A stretch of DNA of 64,000 bases from Rhodopseudomonas palustris (lineage in GTDB: Bacteria; Pseudomonadota; Alphaproteobacteria; Rhizobiales; Xanthobacteraceae), in the NCBI RefSeq assembly GCF_003031265.1, contig NZ_CP019966.1, forward strand, positions 4,402,001 to 4,466,000, read 5' to 3'. Below the pieces are notes generated by a model that saw only the letters and a program-made list of their open reading frames with translations, had not been told where the DNA came from and made no database searches. The position numbers and the translations under genes were made by a program. Positions 38,388-47,023 of this stretch are shown here, one piece after another. Numbering within the stretch: the first letter of the stretch is position 1; each line of letters opens with the position of its first letter.

Positions 38388-39668
38388 ATGACGATGAAAT
38401 CCCTGCTCAGCAGCGCCGCGCTGGCGCTGGTGATCGCCGGCGCCTCCGCGACCGCGCAGGCCCAGATCGCGATCGGCCACCTCGCCGATTATTCGGGCGG
38501 CACCTCGGACGTCGGCACGCCCTATGGCCAGGCGGTCGCCGACACCTTCGCCTGGGTCAACAAGAACGGCGGCGTCGCCGGCAAGCAGCTGAACGTCGAC
38601 ACCAACGACTACGGTTACCAGGTACCGCGCGCGATCGCCCTGTACAAGAAATGGTCGGGCGGCGACAAGGTCGCGGCGATCATGGGCTGGGGCACCGCCG
38701 ACACCGAGGCGCTCACCGGCTTCCTCGCCAACGACAAGATCCCCGACCTATCCGGCTCCTACGCAGCCGCACTGACCGATCCCGAAGGCACAAGCGGCAA
38801 GGCTAAGCCGGCCCCTTACAATTTCTTCTACGGCCCGTCCTACTCCGATGCGCTGCGCGCCGAGCTGATGTGGGCGGCGGAAGATTGGAAGGCCAAGGGC
38901 AAGCCCGGCGCGCCGAAGTTCGTCCACATGGGCGCGAACCATCCCTACCCCAACGCCCCGAAAGCCGCCGGCGAGGCGATGGCCAAGGAGCTCGGCTTCG
39001 AAGTGCTGCCGCCGCTGGTGTTTGCGCTCGCGCCGGGCGACTACTCGGCGCAGTGCCTCAGCCTCAAGAGCTCGGGCGCCAACTACGCCTATCTCGGCAA
39101 TACGGCCGCCTCCAACATCTCGGTGATGAAGGCCTGCAAGGCGGCCGGCGTCGACGTCCAGTTCATGAGCAACGTTTGGGGCATGGACGAGAACGCCGCC
39201 AAGACCGCCGGCGATGCCGCCGACGGCGTGATCTTCCCGCTGCGCACCGCCGTGGCCTGGGGGGGCAACGCGCCCGGCATGAAGACGGTGGAGGAAATCT
39301 CGAAGATCTCCGATCCGTCGGGCAACGTCTATCGCCCGGTGCATTACGTCGCTGCAGTCTGCTCGGCGCTGTACATGAAGGAGGCGATCGAGTGGGCGGC
39401 CAAGAACGGCGGCGCCACCGGCGAGAACGTCGCCAAGGGATTCTACCAGAAGGCCGACTGGGTGCCGGCCGGCATGGAAGGCGTCTGCAACCCGTCGACC
39501 TGGACCGCCAAGGACCACCGCGGCACCATGAAGATCGACCTGTACCGCGCCAAGGTGTCGGGCGCGACCGACGGCGACCTCAAGGACCTGATCGCCAAGG
39601 GCACCATCAAGCTCGAGAAGGTCAAGACCGTCGACCTGCCGCGCAAGCCGGAATGGGCCGGATGGTGA
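38388..39668 (+). CDS. ABC transporter substrate-binding protein (set D)
   Basis: This 426-residue periplasmic protein has a signal peptide 'MTMKSLLSSAALALVIAGAS', cleaved after 'TAQA-Q'. The mature N-terminus reads 'IAIGHLADYSGGTSDVGTPY', with 'DTNDYGYQVPRAIALYKKW' following. It differs clearly from the other three binding proteins and belongs to the subgroup often encoded next to acyl-CoA ligases. GGAGGA lies seven bases before ATG 38388. The ligand is probably a carboxylic acid handled by the ligase in the same cluster (inference). Confidence 0.92.
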   Translation: MTMKSLLSSAALALVIAGASATAQAQIAIGHLADYSGGTSDVGTPYGQAVADTFAWVNKNGGVAGKQLNVDTNDYGYQVPRAIALYKKWSGGDKVAAIMGWGTADTEALTGFLANDKIPDLSGSYAAALTDPEGTSGKAKPAPYNFFYGPSYSDALRAELMWAAEDWKAKGKPGAPKFVHMGANHPYPNAPKAAGEAMAKELGFEVLPPLVFALAPGDYSAQCLSLKSSGANYAYLGNTAASNISVMKACKAAGVDVQFMSNVWGMDENAAKTAGDAADGVIFPLRTAVAWGGNAPGMKTVEEISKISDPSGNVYRPVHYVAAVCSALYMKEAIEWAAKNGGATGENVAKGFYQKADWVPAGMEGVCNPSTWTAKDHRGTMKIDLYRAKVSGATDGDLKDLIAKGTIKLEKVKTVDLPRKPEWAGW

Positions 39669-39764
39669 GCCAGCTTGGATACGGCTGAAACCTTGCCTGC
39701 CGTAGTTGCATGCAAGAGCGAGGCGCCGCATCCGCTGTGAGCCGCGGCGCCTCTCCAATAACAC

Positions 39765-39863
39765 CGTCATCCCCGCGTAGGCGGGGATCCAGTACACCGC
39801 AGCGTCGCGTTTAAGAAGCCAGCGCTCTGAAATACTGGGTCCCCCCGCTTTCGCGGGGGATGG
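39765..39863. repeat. palindromic repeat, 'GTCATCCCCGCG' type
   Basis: CCCCGCGTAGGCGGGG and CCCCCCGCTTTCGCGGGGGA are two hairpins, joined by GATCCAGTA and TACTGGGTC, which pair with each other. The family is widespread in proteobacteria. It lies between the set D binding protein and livF. Confidence 0.72.
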
Positions 39864-39931
39864 TGGCGGAGAGTGGGCACCCCCATGCCTCAGATCGACA
39901 TTACGACGCTCATTCCTGCAGGACCTGCGCC

Positions 39932-40774
39932 ATGACCGAAGCCGCCGAACTTCACCGTCCGCAGCCCGGCGCATCGTCGGCTCCCGCCCCGCTTCTCAGC
40001 GTCCGCAACATCGAGGTCGTCTATGACGACGTCATCCTGGTGTTACGCGGGCTAAGCCTCGACGTACCGCACGGCGCGATCGTGGCGTTGCTGGGGGCCA
40101 ATGGCGCCGGCAAATCGACGACGCTGAAGGCGATCTCGGGGCTGTTGAAAACCGAGGATGGCGAGGTCACCCGCGGCGAGATCATGTTCGACGGGATGCG
40201 AATCGACGGCACCGATCCGGACAAGATCGTCCGCCGCGGCATCTTCCAGGTGATGGAGGGTCGCCGCATCGTCTCCGACATGACGTCGCTGGAGAACCTA
40301 AGGCTCGGCGCCTTCACCCGCAGCGACCGCGAGGTCGGCCGCGACATCGAGATGGTCTACAACTACTTCCCGCGGCTGAAAGAGCGCACCGGGCTGGCCG
40401 GCTACCTGTCAGGCGGCGAACAGCAGATGCTGGCGATCGGTCGCGCCCTGATGGCCCGGCCCAAGATGATCCTGATGGACGAGCCCTCAATGGGCCTCTC
40501 CCCCCTCCTGGTGAAGGAGGTGTTCTCTATCATCCAGCAGATCAACCGCGACCTCGGCGTCACCATCCTCCTGGTCGAACAAAACGCCCGCGCTGCCCTC
40601 TCCGTCGCCAGCCACGGCTACATCATGGAACAAGGCAAAGTCGTCCTCGACGGCACCGCCGACGAGCTGCGCGACAACGAGGACGTCAAGGAATTCTACC
40701 TCGGTGGCACCGGCGATCAACGGAAGAGCTTCAAGAATTTGAAGAGCTTTAAGCGGAGGAAGAGGTGGTTATGA
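39932..40774 (+). CDS. livF: LivF-type ABC ATPase (set D)
   Basis: This 280-residue LivF has Walker A 'GANGAGKST', 'GIFQVMEGRRIVSDMT', signature 'LSGGEQQMLAIGRALM', Walker B 'MILMDEPSMGLSP' and 'ILLVEQNARAAL'. A ~25-residue hydrophilic leader and a basic tail ('KSFKNLKSFKRRKRWL') flank the normal ATPase. The basic tail may touch the membrane or RNA; this is unknown. It is the last gene of the importer region and is separated from its set by a repeat. Confidence 0.92.
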   Translation: MTEAAELHRPQPGASSAPAPLLSVRNIEVVYDDVILVLRGLSLDVPHGAIVALLGANGAGKSTTLKAISGLLKTEDGEVTRGEIMFDGMRIDGTDPDKIVRRGIFQVMEGRRIVSDMTSLENLRLGAFTRSDREVGRDIEMVYNYFPRLKERTGLAGYLSGGEQQMLAIGRALMARPKMILMDEPSMGLSPLLVKEVFSIIQQINRDLGVTILLVEQNARAALSVASHGYIMEQGKVVLDGTADELRDNEDVKEFYLGGTGDQRKSFKNLKSFKRRKRWL

Positions 40775-41157
40775 GGGGTTAAGGCGCCGCGCAAGAGTGT
40801 ATTGGCAAGAAGCAGGCCGTCTAGCGATTATTGATCCGGAGAAGCCATCGGATTCGCTAAGACTGCGGGGTTTTTCAAAGCCCACCGGGTCAGACATCGT
40901 TCTGTCTCAGATCCTCCCCGGGTTGTGTTCTCCTCTATTCTCATGTAATGCGCCATGTGCCTACACACTGCACTTTGCCGTCCAGAACGGAAGCTTGAGT
41001 GCCAAGGCCGACTAGTGTGGTTGGCACCGCCATGATTATCGCTTAGATTGATCCGGTGCGTCGAAGCTGGGATTGCGTGCGAATCCTAGAACGAGCGGGA
41101 TCTGATCCGGCGGTATGTTGGGCGAGAACAGCCGTCTACCAGAGATCGACAGAGCCT
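40775..41157. other. boundary between importer region and polysaccharide locus
   Basis: Base composition is less GC-rich here than in the importer genes. A 72-codon frame at 40797-41015 has no recognisable sequence and no ribosome binding site. The stretch probably carries the promoter of the hddA operon. Confidence 0.45.
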
Positions 41158-42153
41158 ATGATTATCACACGTACCCCGTTCCGCATTTCATTTTTTGGCG
41201 GGGGAACCGACTACCCGGACTGGTACACCAATCATGGCGGCTCGGTTCTTGCAACGACGATCGACAAATATTGCTACATCAGTTGTCGTCGTCTGCCGCC
41301 GTTTTTTGAGCACAAGCATCGGATTGTATATTCACGCATCGAGAACGTCGCATCGCCCCGCGACATTGAGCATCCAGCCGTGCGGGCAGTGCTGACCTGG
41401 GCCAACGTCGTTGACGGGATCGAGATTCACCACGATGGTGATTTGCCCGCCCGCTCCGGCCTTGGTTCCAGTTCGTCTTTTACCGTCGGGTTGATCCACG
41501 CGCTCTATGCCCTGCGCGGCCAGATGGCTAGCAAGGAAATGTTGGCGCAACAGGCGATCGAAATTGAGCAGAACGTGATAGGCGAGAACGTCGGCTCGCA
41601 GGACCAGGTTTCGGCTTCGTATGGCGGCTTTAATCGGATCGACTTTAGTCGCAGCGGATCAATCGACGTATCGCCAATGGTGCTCCACCCTGAGCGACAG
41701 CGCGATCTGCAGTCGCATCTGATGTTGTGCTTTACTGGCATCTCGCGCATCGCCTCCGAAGTTGCCAAGTCCAAAATCGCCAATCTGAACAAACGTCAAG
41801 ACGAATTGAAACGCATGCACCGAATGGTCGACGAGGCGACTAACATTCTGCAAGGCAGCGGGCCGATAGATGAATTCGGCAAACTGCTCGATGAAAGCTG
41901 GCAGTACAAGCGCCAGCTGTCGGACCGGGTGTCGACGCCGGACATCGATGATTTGTACGAAGCAGCGCGTTCGGCCGGCGCGACCGGCGGCAAGTTGCTC
42001 GGCGCAGGCGGCGGCGGATTCATGTTGCTGTTCGCTAGGCCGGAGCGGCAAGAGGCCGTCCGGAACCGGCTGAACCGACTTGTCCACGTTCCCTTCCAGT
42101 TTGAGACCGCTGGCAGTCGAGTCGTGCTTTATCAGCCGCACGGGTTCGAGTAA
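41158..42153 (+). CDS. hddA: D-glycero-alpha-D-manno-heptose 7-phosphate kinase
   Basis: This 331-residue GHMP-superfamily kinase would phosphorylate heptose 7-phosphate at C1 with alpha configuration, on the route to GDP-heptose. It starts 'MIITRTPFRISFFGGGTDYP' and has the ATP-binding motif 'PARSGLGSSSSFTVGLIHAL' near residue 100 and the third motif 'GGKLLGAGGGGFMLLF' near the end. Length is standard for HddA. hddC follows after the transketolase pair, and gmhA is at the right edge of the window. The last 27 bases of this gene are duplicated, in inverted orientation, at 55407-55433. Confidence 0.93.
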   Translation: MIITRTPFRISFFGGGTDYPDWYTNHGGSVLATTIDKYCYISCRRLPPFFEHKHRIVYSRIENVASPRDIEHPAVRAVLTWANVVDGIEIHHDGDLPARSGLGSSSSFTVGLIHALYALRGQMASKEMLAQQAIEIEQNVIGENVGSQDQVSASYGGFNRIDFSRSGSIDVSPMVLHPERQRDLQSHLMLCFTGISRIASEVAKSKIANLNKRQDELKRMHRMVDEATNILQGSGPIDEFGKLLDESWQYKRQLSDRVSTPDIDDLYEAARSAGATGGKLLGAGGGGFMLLFARPERQEAVRNRLNRLVHVPFQFETAGSRVVLYQPHGFE

Positions 42154-44015
42154 GAGGTTTTTTGTTTTGGTTTTTTTGGTTTTTTGGGATTGAAGGTTGG
42201 GTGGTCCTGGGATGACGACTGAGACGAGGCTCAGGATCGGCGGGAACGCGCTGGCGGGCTTGCCTGCGCGTGCGCGGTGGGTGTGGCGCGAGACGCTTGC
42301 GCTGAACCTTCTGGCGCCGGAGACGCGTCTGGCGTCGTCGCTGTCTTCGATCGAGATCTTCGTGGCGCTGTATTACGGTGGGGTGCTGGCGTTCGACCCG
42401 AAGCGGCCGCTGGCGGCGGAGCGCGACCGCTGCGTGATCAGCAAGGGCCACGGCTCGATCTGCATGTATCCGATCCTGGCCGATCTGGGGTTTTTCCCGG
42501 TCGAGGAGCTGTCGCGGATCTGTCAGGCCGGCAGCTTTCTCGGCGGCATCCCCGATCCGGTGATTCCCGGCTACGAGACGGTGAACGGCTCACTCGGCCA
42601 CGGCCTCGGGGTGGCGAGCGGCATGGCGTTGGGCTTGCAACGGGGCGGCGGCGCCGAGCGCAGCGTGTTCGTCGTCACCGGCGACGGCGAACTGCACGAG
42701 GGTGCTAACTGGGAGGCGATCATGTTCGCGGCCCAGCACGGGCTGGACAATCTGCATCTGATCGTCGACGACAACCGCATCAGCATGCTTGGCTTCACCG
42801 ACGACATCGTCAGCCACGACGATCTGGCGGCGCGGTTGACAGCGTTCGGCTGGAGCTGCGCGCGGGTCGACGGCCACGACGTCGAGGCGGTGCGCGCGGC
42901 GCTACTGGCGATGAAGGTGGTACGCGACGGCCGGCCGAAGGCGCTGCTGGCGCGCACGGTAAAGGGCCGCGGCGTGCCGGGGCTTGAGAACGTGGCGCTG
43001 TCGCATATCCTGACACCGAAGCGCGAGTTGCTCGACCGCCTGCTGGAGACGACCGCGTGAGCGACGCCAGACCGATTGCGATGCGCGACGCGTTCCTGGA
43101 GCGGATCTGGCGCGCTATGGAGGACGACGAGGCGATCTTCTTCGCTTGCGCGGATTTCGGGTCGCCGGTGCTGGACCGGATCCGCGGCGACTATCCGCAG
43201 CGCTTCGTCAACGTCGGGATCGCCGAGCAGCAGCTGATCAACGTGTCGGCGGGTCTGGCGCTGGAAGGCTACAAGCTATTCGCCTACGCAATCGCGCCAT
43301 TCATCACGATGCGCTGCTACGAGCAAATCCGGGTCAGCTTGGCGCTGCTGTCAACGGTGCGGCCGATGAACGTCAACCTGATCGGGGTTGGGGCCGGCTA
43401 CAGCTACGTGGTGTCGGGTCCGACGCACCAGTGCTACGAGGACCTGACGCTGATGCGGGCACTGCCGAACATGCAGGTACTGTCGCCGGCGGACCACGTC
43501 ACGGCGGCGTCGCTGTTCGATCACTGCGTATCAGCGCCGGGCCCGAAATATCTTCGGTTCGACGCTCAGCTTCTGCCCGTAGTGTACAACACCCCGCCGG
43601 ACCTCGGCGCCGGCTTCCACGTCCACCGCCGCGGCGCGCGGCTATGCCTGGTGGCGACCGGCTACATGCTGCACACCGCGTTCGCGGCGGCCGACCGACT
43701 CGCGGCCGAGACCGGGGACGCCGTCGGGGTGATCGATCTGTTCGACCTGGCGCGATTCGACTGCGATGCTCTGGCGGCAGAGCTGTCCGGCTATGCCGGA
43801 CTGGTCAGCCTGGAGGAAGGCTTCCGCGGCCGCGGCGGCATGGACGCGCTGCTGTTCGAGTTCATCGCACGGCGCGGCCTGTCCGGCCGGCTCTTGAACA
43901 TCGGTGTCGAGGGCGGCTACCGCTTCGAACTTGGCAGCCGCGCCGAACTCCATGAACAGGTCGGCATCGGACCAAACGCCGTTACCGAACAAATCAAATC
44001 ATTCCAAGAGACGCT
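42127..44015 (+). repeat. 1,889-bp inverted repeat, copy 1
   Basis: This segment is repeated in reverse orientation at 53545-55433. All reading frames I compared on both strands are identical in sequence and length, and the distances between landmarks agree exactly. It begins inside hddA, nine codons from the end including the stop, includes both transketolase genes, and ends nine codons before the stop of the second. Confidence 0.95.
42212..43060 (+). CDS. transketolase, N-terminal (ThDP-binding) subunit, copy 1
   Basis: This 282-residue protein is the thiamin-diphosphate-binding half of a split transketolase, which moves two-carbon ketol units between sugars. The ThDP motif is 'GDGELHEGANWEAIMFAA' and continues to the motif Asn in 'VDDNRIS'. 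'SKGHGSICMYPILADLG' and 'NGSLGHGLGVASGMALG' are typical of the family. ATG 42212 is preferred over a TTG at 42197. It overlaps the C-terminal subunit by four bases (GTGA). Its place between hddA and hddC suggests supply of sedoheptulose 7-phosphate or a C2 addition to a sugar (inference). An identical copy is at 54500-55348. Confidence 0.93.
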   Translation: MTTETRLRIGGNALAGLPARARWVWRETLALNLLAPETRLASSLSSIEIFVALYYGGVLAFDPKRPLAAERDRCVISKGHGSICMYPILADLGFFPVEELSRICQAGSFLGGIPDPVIPGYETVNGSLGHGLGVASGMALGLQRGGGAERSVFVVTGDGELHEGANWEAIMFAAQHGLDNLHLIVDDNRISMLGFTDDIVSHDDLAARLTAFGWSCARVDGHDVEAVRAALLAMKVVRDGRPKALLARTVKGRGVPGLENVALSHILTPKRELLDRLLETTA

Positions 44016-44040
44016 GCCGGACGGGAGGTGCGCGTCGTGA
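43057..44040 (+). CDS. transketolase, C-terminal subunit, copy 1
   Basis: This 327-residue partner subunit carries the pyrimidine-binding and C-terminal domains. The catalytic Glu that activates ThDP is in 'FVNVGIAEQQLINVSAGLAL'. 'GPTHQCYEDLTLMRALPNM' and 'GYMLHTAFAAADRLA' follow. It starts at GTG 43057 inside the end of the N-terminal gene, and its stop overlaps the hddC GTG. The inverted repeat ends within this gene, so the last eight residues (PDGRCAS after QETL) differ from copy 2. Confidence 0.93.
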   Translation: MSDARPIAMRDAFLERIWRAMEDDEAIFFACADFGSPVLDRIRGDYPQRFVNVGIAEQQLINVSAGLALEGYKLFAYAIAPFITMRCYEQIRVSLALLSTVRPMNVNLIGVGAGYSYVVSGPTHQCYEDLTLMRALPNMQVLSPADHVTAASLFDHCVSAPGPKYLRFDAQLLPVVYNTPPDLGAGFHVHRRGARLCLVATGYMLHTAFAAADRLAAETGDAVGVIDLFDLARFDCDALAAELSGYAGLVSLEEGFRGRGGMDALLFEFIARRGLSGRLLNIGVEGGYRFELGSRAELHEQVGIGPNAVTEQIKSFQETLPDGRCAS

Positions 44041-44732
44041 CCACGGCCATCGTTCTGGCCGGCGGATTGGGGACACGGCTCAGGGATGCGGTGCCCGATC
44101 TGCCGAAGCCAATGGCTAGCGTTCGCGGGCGGCCGTTTCTGTCGCATCTGATGGATTACTGGATCAACCAGGGGGTTGAGCGGTTCGTGCTCTCGGTGGG
44201 CCATATGCGTGAGCGCATCATCGATCATTTCGGTGACGATTATCGCGGTGTGCCTGTCGCCTACGCGATCGAAGAACAGCCGCTCGGTACGGGCGGCGGT
44301 CTGCTGATGGGAGCCTCCGGATTGTCCGCGCCGTTTCTGGTGCTGAACGGTGATACCTTCTTCGAGGTCGAATTGTCGGCCCTTACCGATTGGCATCGCC
44401 GTCAGCGATCGGATTGGACCTTCGCTTTGTTCCGCACGGCCGACACGCAGCGCTATATGGGCATGGACGTCGCCGCGGGCGGCGCCATCCGTTCGCTCAC
44501 ACCGCGCGCCGGCGGGCCGGAGCAACTTGCCAATGGCGGTGTCTATCTGATTGACCCGGCCGCACTTCGGGCTATTCCCTACGTCGCCGGCGTAAAGCTT
44601 TCGTTAGAGTACGAGTTGCTGCCGGCCGTGGTCGAGAGAGGGCGGAAACTGTTTGGTATGGAGAGCCGCGGGCGCTTTATCGATATCGGAATTCCCGACG
44701 ATTATCGGCGGGCGGAGACCGTTCTGCCCTGA
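44037..44732 (+). CDS. hddC: D-glycero-alpha-D-manno-heptose 1-phosphate guanylyltransferase
   Basis: This 231-residue nucleotidyltransferase would join GTP and heptose 1-phosphate to GDP-heptose. The N-terminal 'AIVLAGGLGTRLRDAVPDLP' with 'KPMASVRGRPF' is the nucleotide-binding signature, and 'FLVLNGDTFFEVEL' holds the metal-binding Asp. GGGAGG lies eight bases before GTG 44037, and the start overlaps the upstream stop, so it is coupled to the transketolase genes. Distinction from other sugar-1-phosphate nucleotidyltransferases rests on the hddA neighbour. Confidence 0.88.
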   Translation: MTTAIVLAGGLGTRLRDAVPDLPKPMASVRGRPFLSHLMDYWINQGVERFVLSVGHMRERIIDHFGDDYRGVPVAYAIEEQPLGTGGGLLMGASGLSAPFLVLNGDTFFEVELSALTDWHRRQRSDWTFALFRTADTQRYMGMDVAAGGAIRSLTPRAGGPEQLANGGVYLIDPAALRAIPYVAGVKLSLEYELLPAVVERGRKLFGMESRGRFIDIGIPDDYRRAETVLP

Positions 44733-44849
44733 CGTTTCTTTGGAATGATGACGTTCGGAATGCCGAATCAACCTGCCTTCGGCTGTGGCGAACCATCGGC
44801 ATGGATGATATGCAGACCCCATCCTGAGGCGACATCATTGGAGTCAAGC

Positions 44850-45788
44850 GTGTCCTACAATATTTTGGTGACGGGTGGAGCGGGCTATCTCGGCTCGATT
44901 ATGGTGCCTGAACTACTGGCCGCCGGCCACAAGGTGACCGTGCTGGACGATTTTATGTATCAGCAGACGAGTTTGAATCATGTCTGTTTCAATCCCGACT
45001 TCGACGTGGTGAAAGGCGATATCCGGATCGAGAGCACTTTGCTGTCGCTGTTGAAGAAGGCGGACGTTGTGATTCCGCTGGCGGCCTATGTCGGCGCGCC
45101 ACTGTGCAGCCAGGATCCCGTCGGTGCCCAAACCATCAACCACGATGCGATATTGATGATGCTGCGGCACCTATCCAAGGACCAGCGCATTTTGATGCCG
45201 ACCACCAACAGCGCATACGGGACTGGCGACGAGAACAATTTCTGCACCGAGGAATCGCCGCTGAACCCAATCTCGAAATACGCGATCGACAAGGTCGCCA
45301 TCGAGAAGGAGCTGATGGAGCATCCCAATGCGATCAGCTTCCGGCTCGCGACGGTATTCGGCATGTCACCGCGGATGCGCATCGACCTACTCGTCAACGA
45401 CTTTGCCTACCGCGCCGTGTACGACCGCTTCGTGGTGCTGTTCGAAAGCCACTTTAAGCGCAACTACATCCATGTCCGCGACGTGGCGCGAGCGTTCCTA
45501 CACGGAATCGGAAATTTCGAGGCGATGAAGGGCCAGATCTACAACGTCGGCCTATCGGAAGCGAACATCTCGAAGTTCGAGCTGTGTCAGCGCATCCAAA
45601 AACTGGTTCCAAGCTTTGTCTATATCGAGGCTCCGGTCGGAAAGGATCCGGATCAGCGCAACTACATTGTGTCCAACGCGAAGATCGAGGCCACCGGCTA
45701 CAAGCCAGCCGTGTCGCTCGACCAAGGTCTGGCGGAGCTCGTCAAGGGCTTCCGTATGATCAAGAACTCACGTTACGGTAACGTCTGA
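44850..45788 (+). CDS. NAD-dependent epimerase/dehydratase
   Basis: This 312-residue short-chain dehydrogenase-type enzyme acts on a nucleotide sugar. The NAD motif is 'ILVTGGAGYLGSIMVPELL'. The catalytic pair is in 'SKYAIDKVAIEKEL' (Tyr-x3-Lys), with 'PTTNSAYGTGD' supplying Ser/Thr. It follows hddC and probably modifies GDP-heptose, for example by epimerisation or 4-oxidation; this is context-based. I start at GTG 44850, with GGAG six bases upstream. The longer frame to 44745 has no family sequence. Its end overlaps the remnant of the convergent glycosyltransferase by about 29 bases. Confidence 0.85.
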   Translation: MSYNILVTGGAGYLGSIMVPELLAAGHKVTVLDDFMYQQTSLNHVCFNPDFDVVKGDIRIESTLLSLLKKADVVIPLAAYVGAPLCSQDPVGAQTINHDAILMMLRHLSKDQRILMPTTNSAYGTGDENNFCTEESPLNPISKYAIDKVAIEKELMEHPNAISFRLATVFGMSPRMRIDLLVNDFAYRAVYDRFVVLFESHFKRNYIHVRDVARAFLHGIGNFEAMKGQIYNVGLSEANISKFELCQRIQKLVPSFVYIEAPVGKDPDQRNYIVSNAKIEATGYKPAVSLDQGLAELVKGFRMIKNSRYGNV

Positions 45789-46074
45789 GCGACATGCGTT
45801 GGTTTGACGACATTTCAGTCAGATCGACAGGTCCGGTGCTCCGGACAGTATCCAGGTCACCGGCGTGACGCCGATACAGCCACTCGTAGTGGTCGACAAT
45901 GGTATCGAAGCCAAATTCTGCGCACACGCCTCGCGTGCAGCGCGCCCGAGCCGCCCCGCCGTTCAGGATCGTGAGCCAGATCTAGAGCGGTTCATCACTA
46001 GATAGAATCGAAAGGGATTCCGTTGGTCGGCGGTCTATGATTCAAGATGCTGGCTGGATCGGAGACCAGCTTCG

Positions 46075-46413
46075 ATGGTCCGACCTCTTTCGAACGATCT
46101 TCGTGAACGAGCGGTTGCGGCGATGCGGGCCGGCGAGAGTTGCCGGGCTGTCGCGCAGCGGTTCGGCGTCGCGCCGTCTTCCGTCGTGAAGTGGCACCGG
46201 CTGTATCTGGAGACAGGATCGGTGGTGCCGGGCAAGATAGGCGGACACCGCAAGCCGATCTTGCTGCCGCATCGCGCGTTCATCATGGAGCGGATTAGGC
46301 AAACGCCACATCTGACGCTGCATGGCCTGAAGGACGAACTCGCTGCACGCGGCGTGAAGGTCTCGCACCATGCGGTGTGGACCTTCCTCAAGCGCGAAGG
46401 TCTGAGCTTCTAA
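46075..46413 (+). CDS. IS630 transposase, N-terminal frame
   Basis: This 112-residue DNA-binding part has a helix-turn-helix: 'LSNDLRERAVAAMRAGESCR', then 'AVAQRFGVAPSSVVKWHRLY', followed by a linker 'GHRKPILLPHRAFIMERIRQ'. It ends 'FLKREGLSF' and a TAA directly before an A7 run. The catalytic part continues in the +1 frame. A frameshift on the slippery run, or a mutation that split one gene, would explain the break. Confidence 0.88.
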   Translation: MVRPLSNDLRERAVAAMRAGESCRAVAQRFGVAPSSVVKWHRLYLETGSVVPGKIGGHRKPILLPHRAFIMERIRQTPHLTLHGLKDELAARGVKVSHHAVWTFLKREGLSF

Positions 46414-46510
46414 AAAAACGCTGTTCGCCCTTGAGCAGGGCCGCGCCGACGTCGCATGGCGGCGGCAGCGGTGGCGCAGCCTGCAGGATCGCCTCGATCC
46501 AAGCCGGCTG

Positions 46511-47023
46511 GTGTTCATCGACGAGACCTGGGTCAAGACCAACATGGCCCCGTTGCGCGGCTGGGGCCCCAAAGGTGAGCGGCTCCGCGGGTTTGCACCG
46601 CACGGTCATTGGCGGACGCTGACCTTTCTGGGCGCGCTACGCTGTGACCGGCTCACTGCGCCTTGCGTATTCGATGGGCCGATCAACGGCGAGAGCTTCC
46701 GCGCCTATGTCGAACAGCAACTCGTTCGGGCGCTGCGGCCAGGCGACATCGTCGTTATGGACAATCTCGGAAGCCACAAATCGCCCTCCGTCCGGCGGAT
46801 GATCCGAGAAGCCGGTGCGAGGCTCTGGTACCTGCCGCCGTACTCACCCGACCTCAACCCAATCGAGCAGGTCTTCGCCAAGATCAAGCACTGGATGCGC
46901 ATCGCCCAGAAGCGAACCATCGACGCCGCTTGCGATCACATCGGGCGCCTCACCGGGACCATCATCCCAGACGAGTGCGCCAGCTACTTCATCAATGCAG
47001 GATACGCTTCCATCAAAACATGA
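46511..47023 (+). CDS. IS630 transposase, catalytic DDE frame
   Basis: This frame encodes the catalytic core of 170 residues from ATG 46511. Homologous sequence in the same frame already begins at 46412 ('KKTLFALEQGRADVAW'). The acidic triad is visible: Asp in 'VFIDETWVKTN', Asp in 'IVVMDNLGSHKS' and Glu in 'DLNPIEQVFAKIKHWM'. The ATG may be internal rather than a true start. The core looks intact. Confidence 0.88.
   Translation: MFIDETWVKTNMAPLRGWGPKGERLRGFAPHGHWRTLTFLGALRCDRLTAPCVFDGPINGESFRAYVEQQLVRALRPGDIVVMDNLGSHKSPSVRRMIREAGARLWYLPPYSPDLNPIEQVFAKIKHWMRIAQKRTIDAACDHIGRLTGTIIPDECASYFINAGYASIKT

Noticed and set aside
40797..41015. 72-codon frame between livF and hddA
   Set aside because: No ribosome binding site, no family pattern, and ordinary chance length for a less GC-rich gap.
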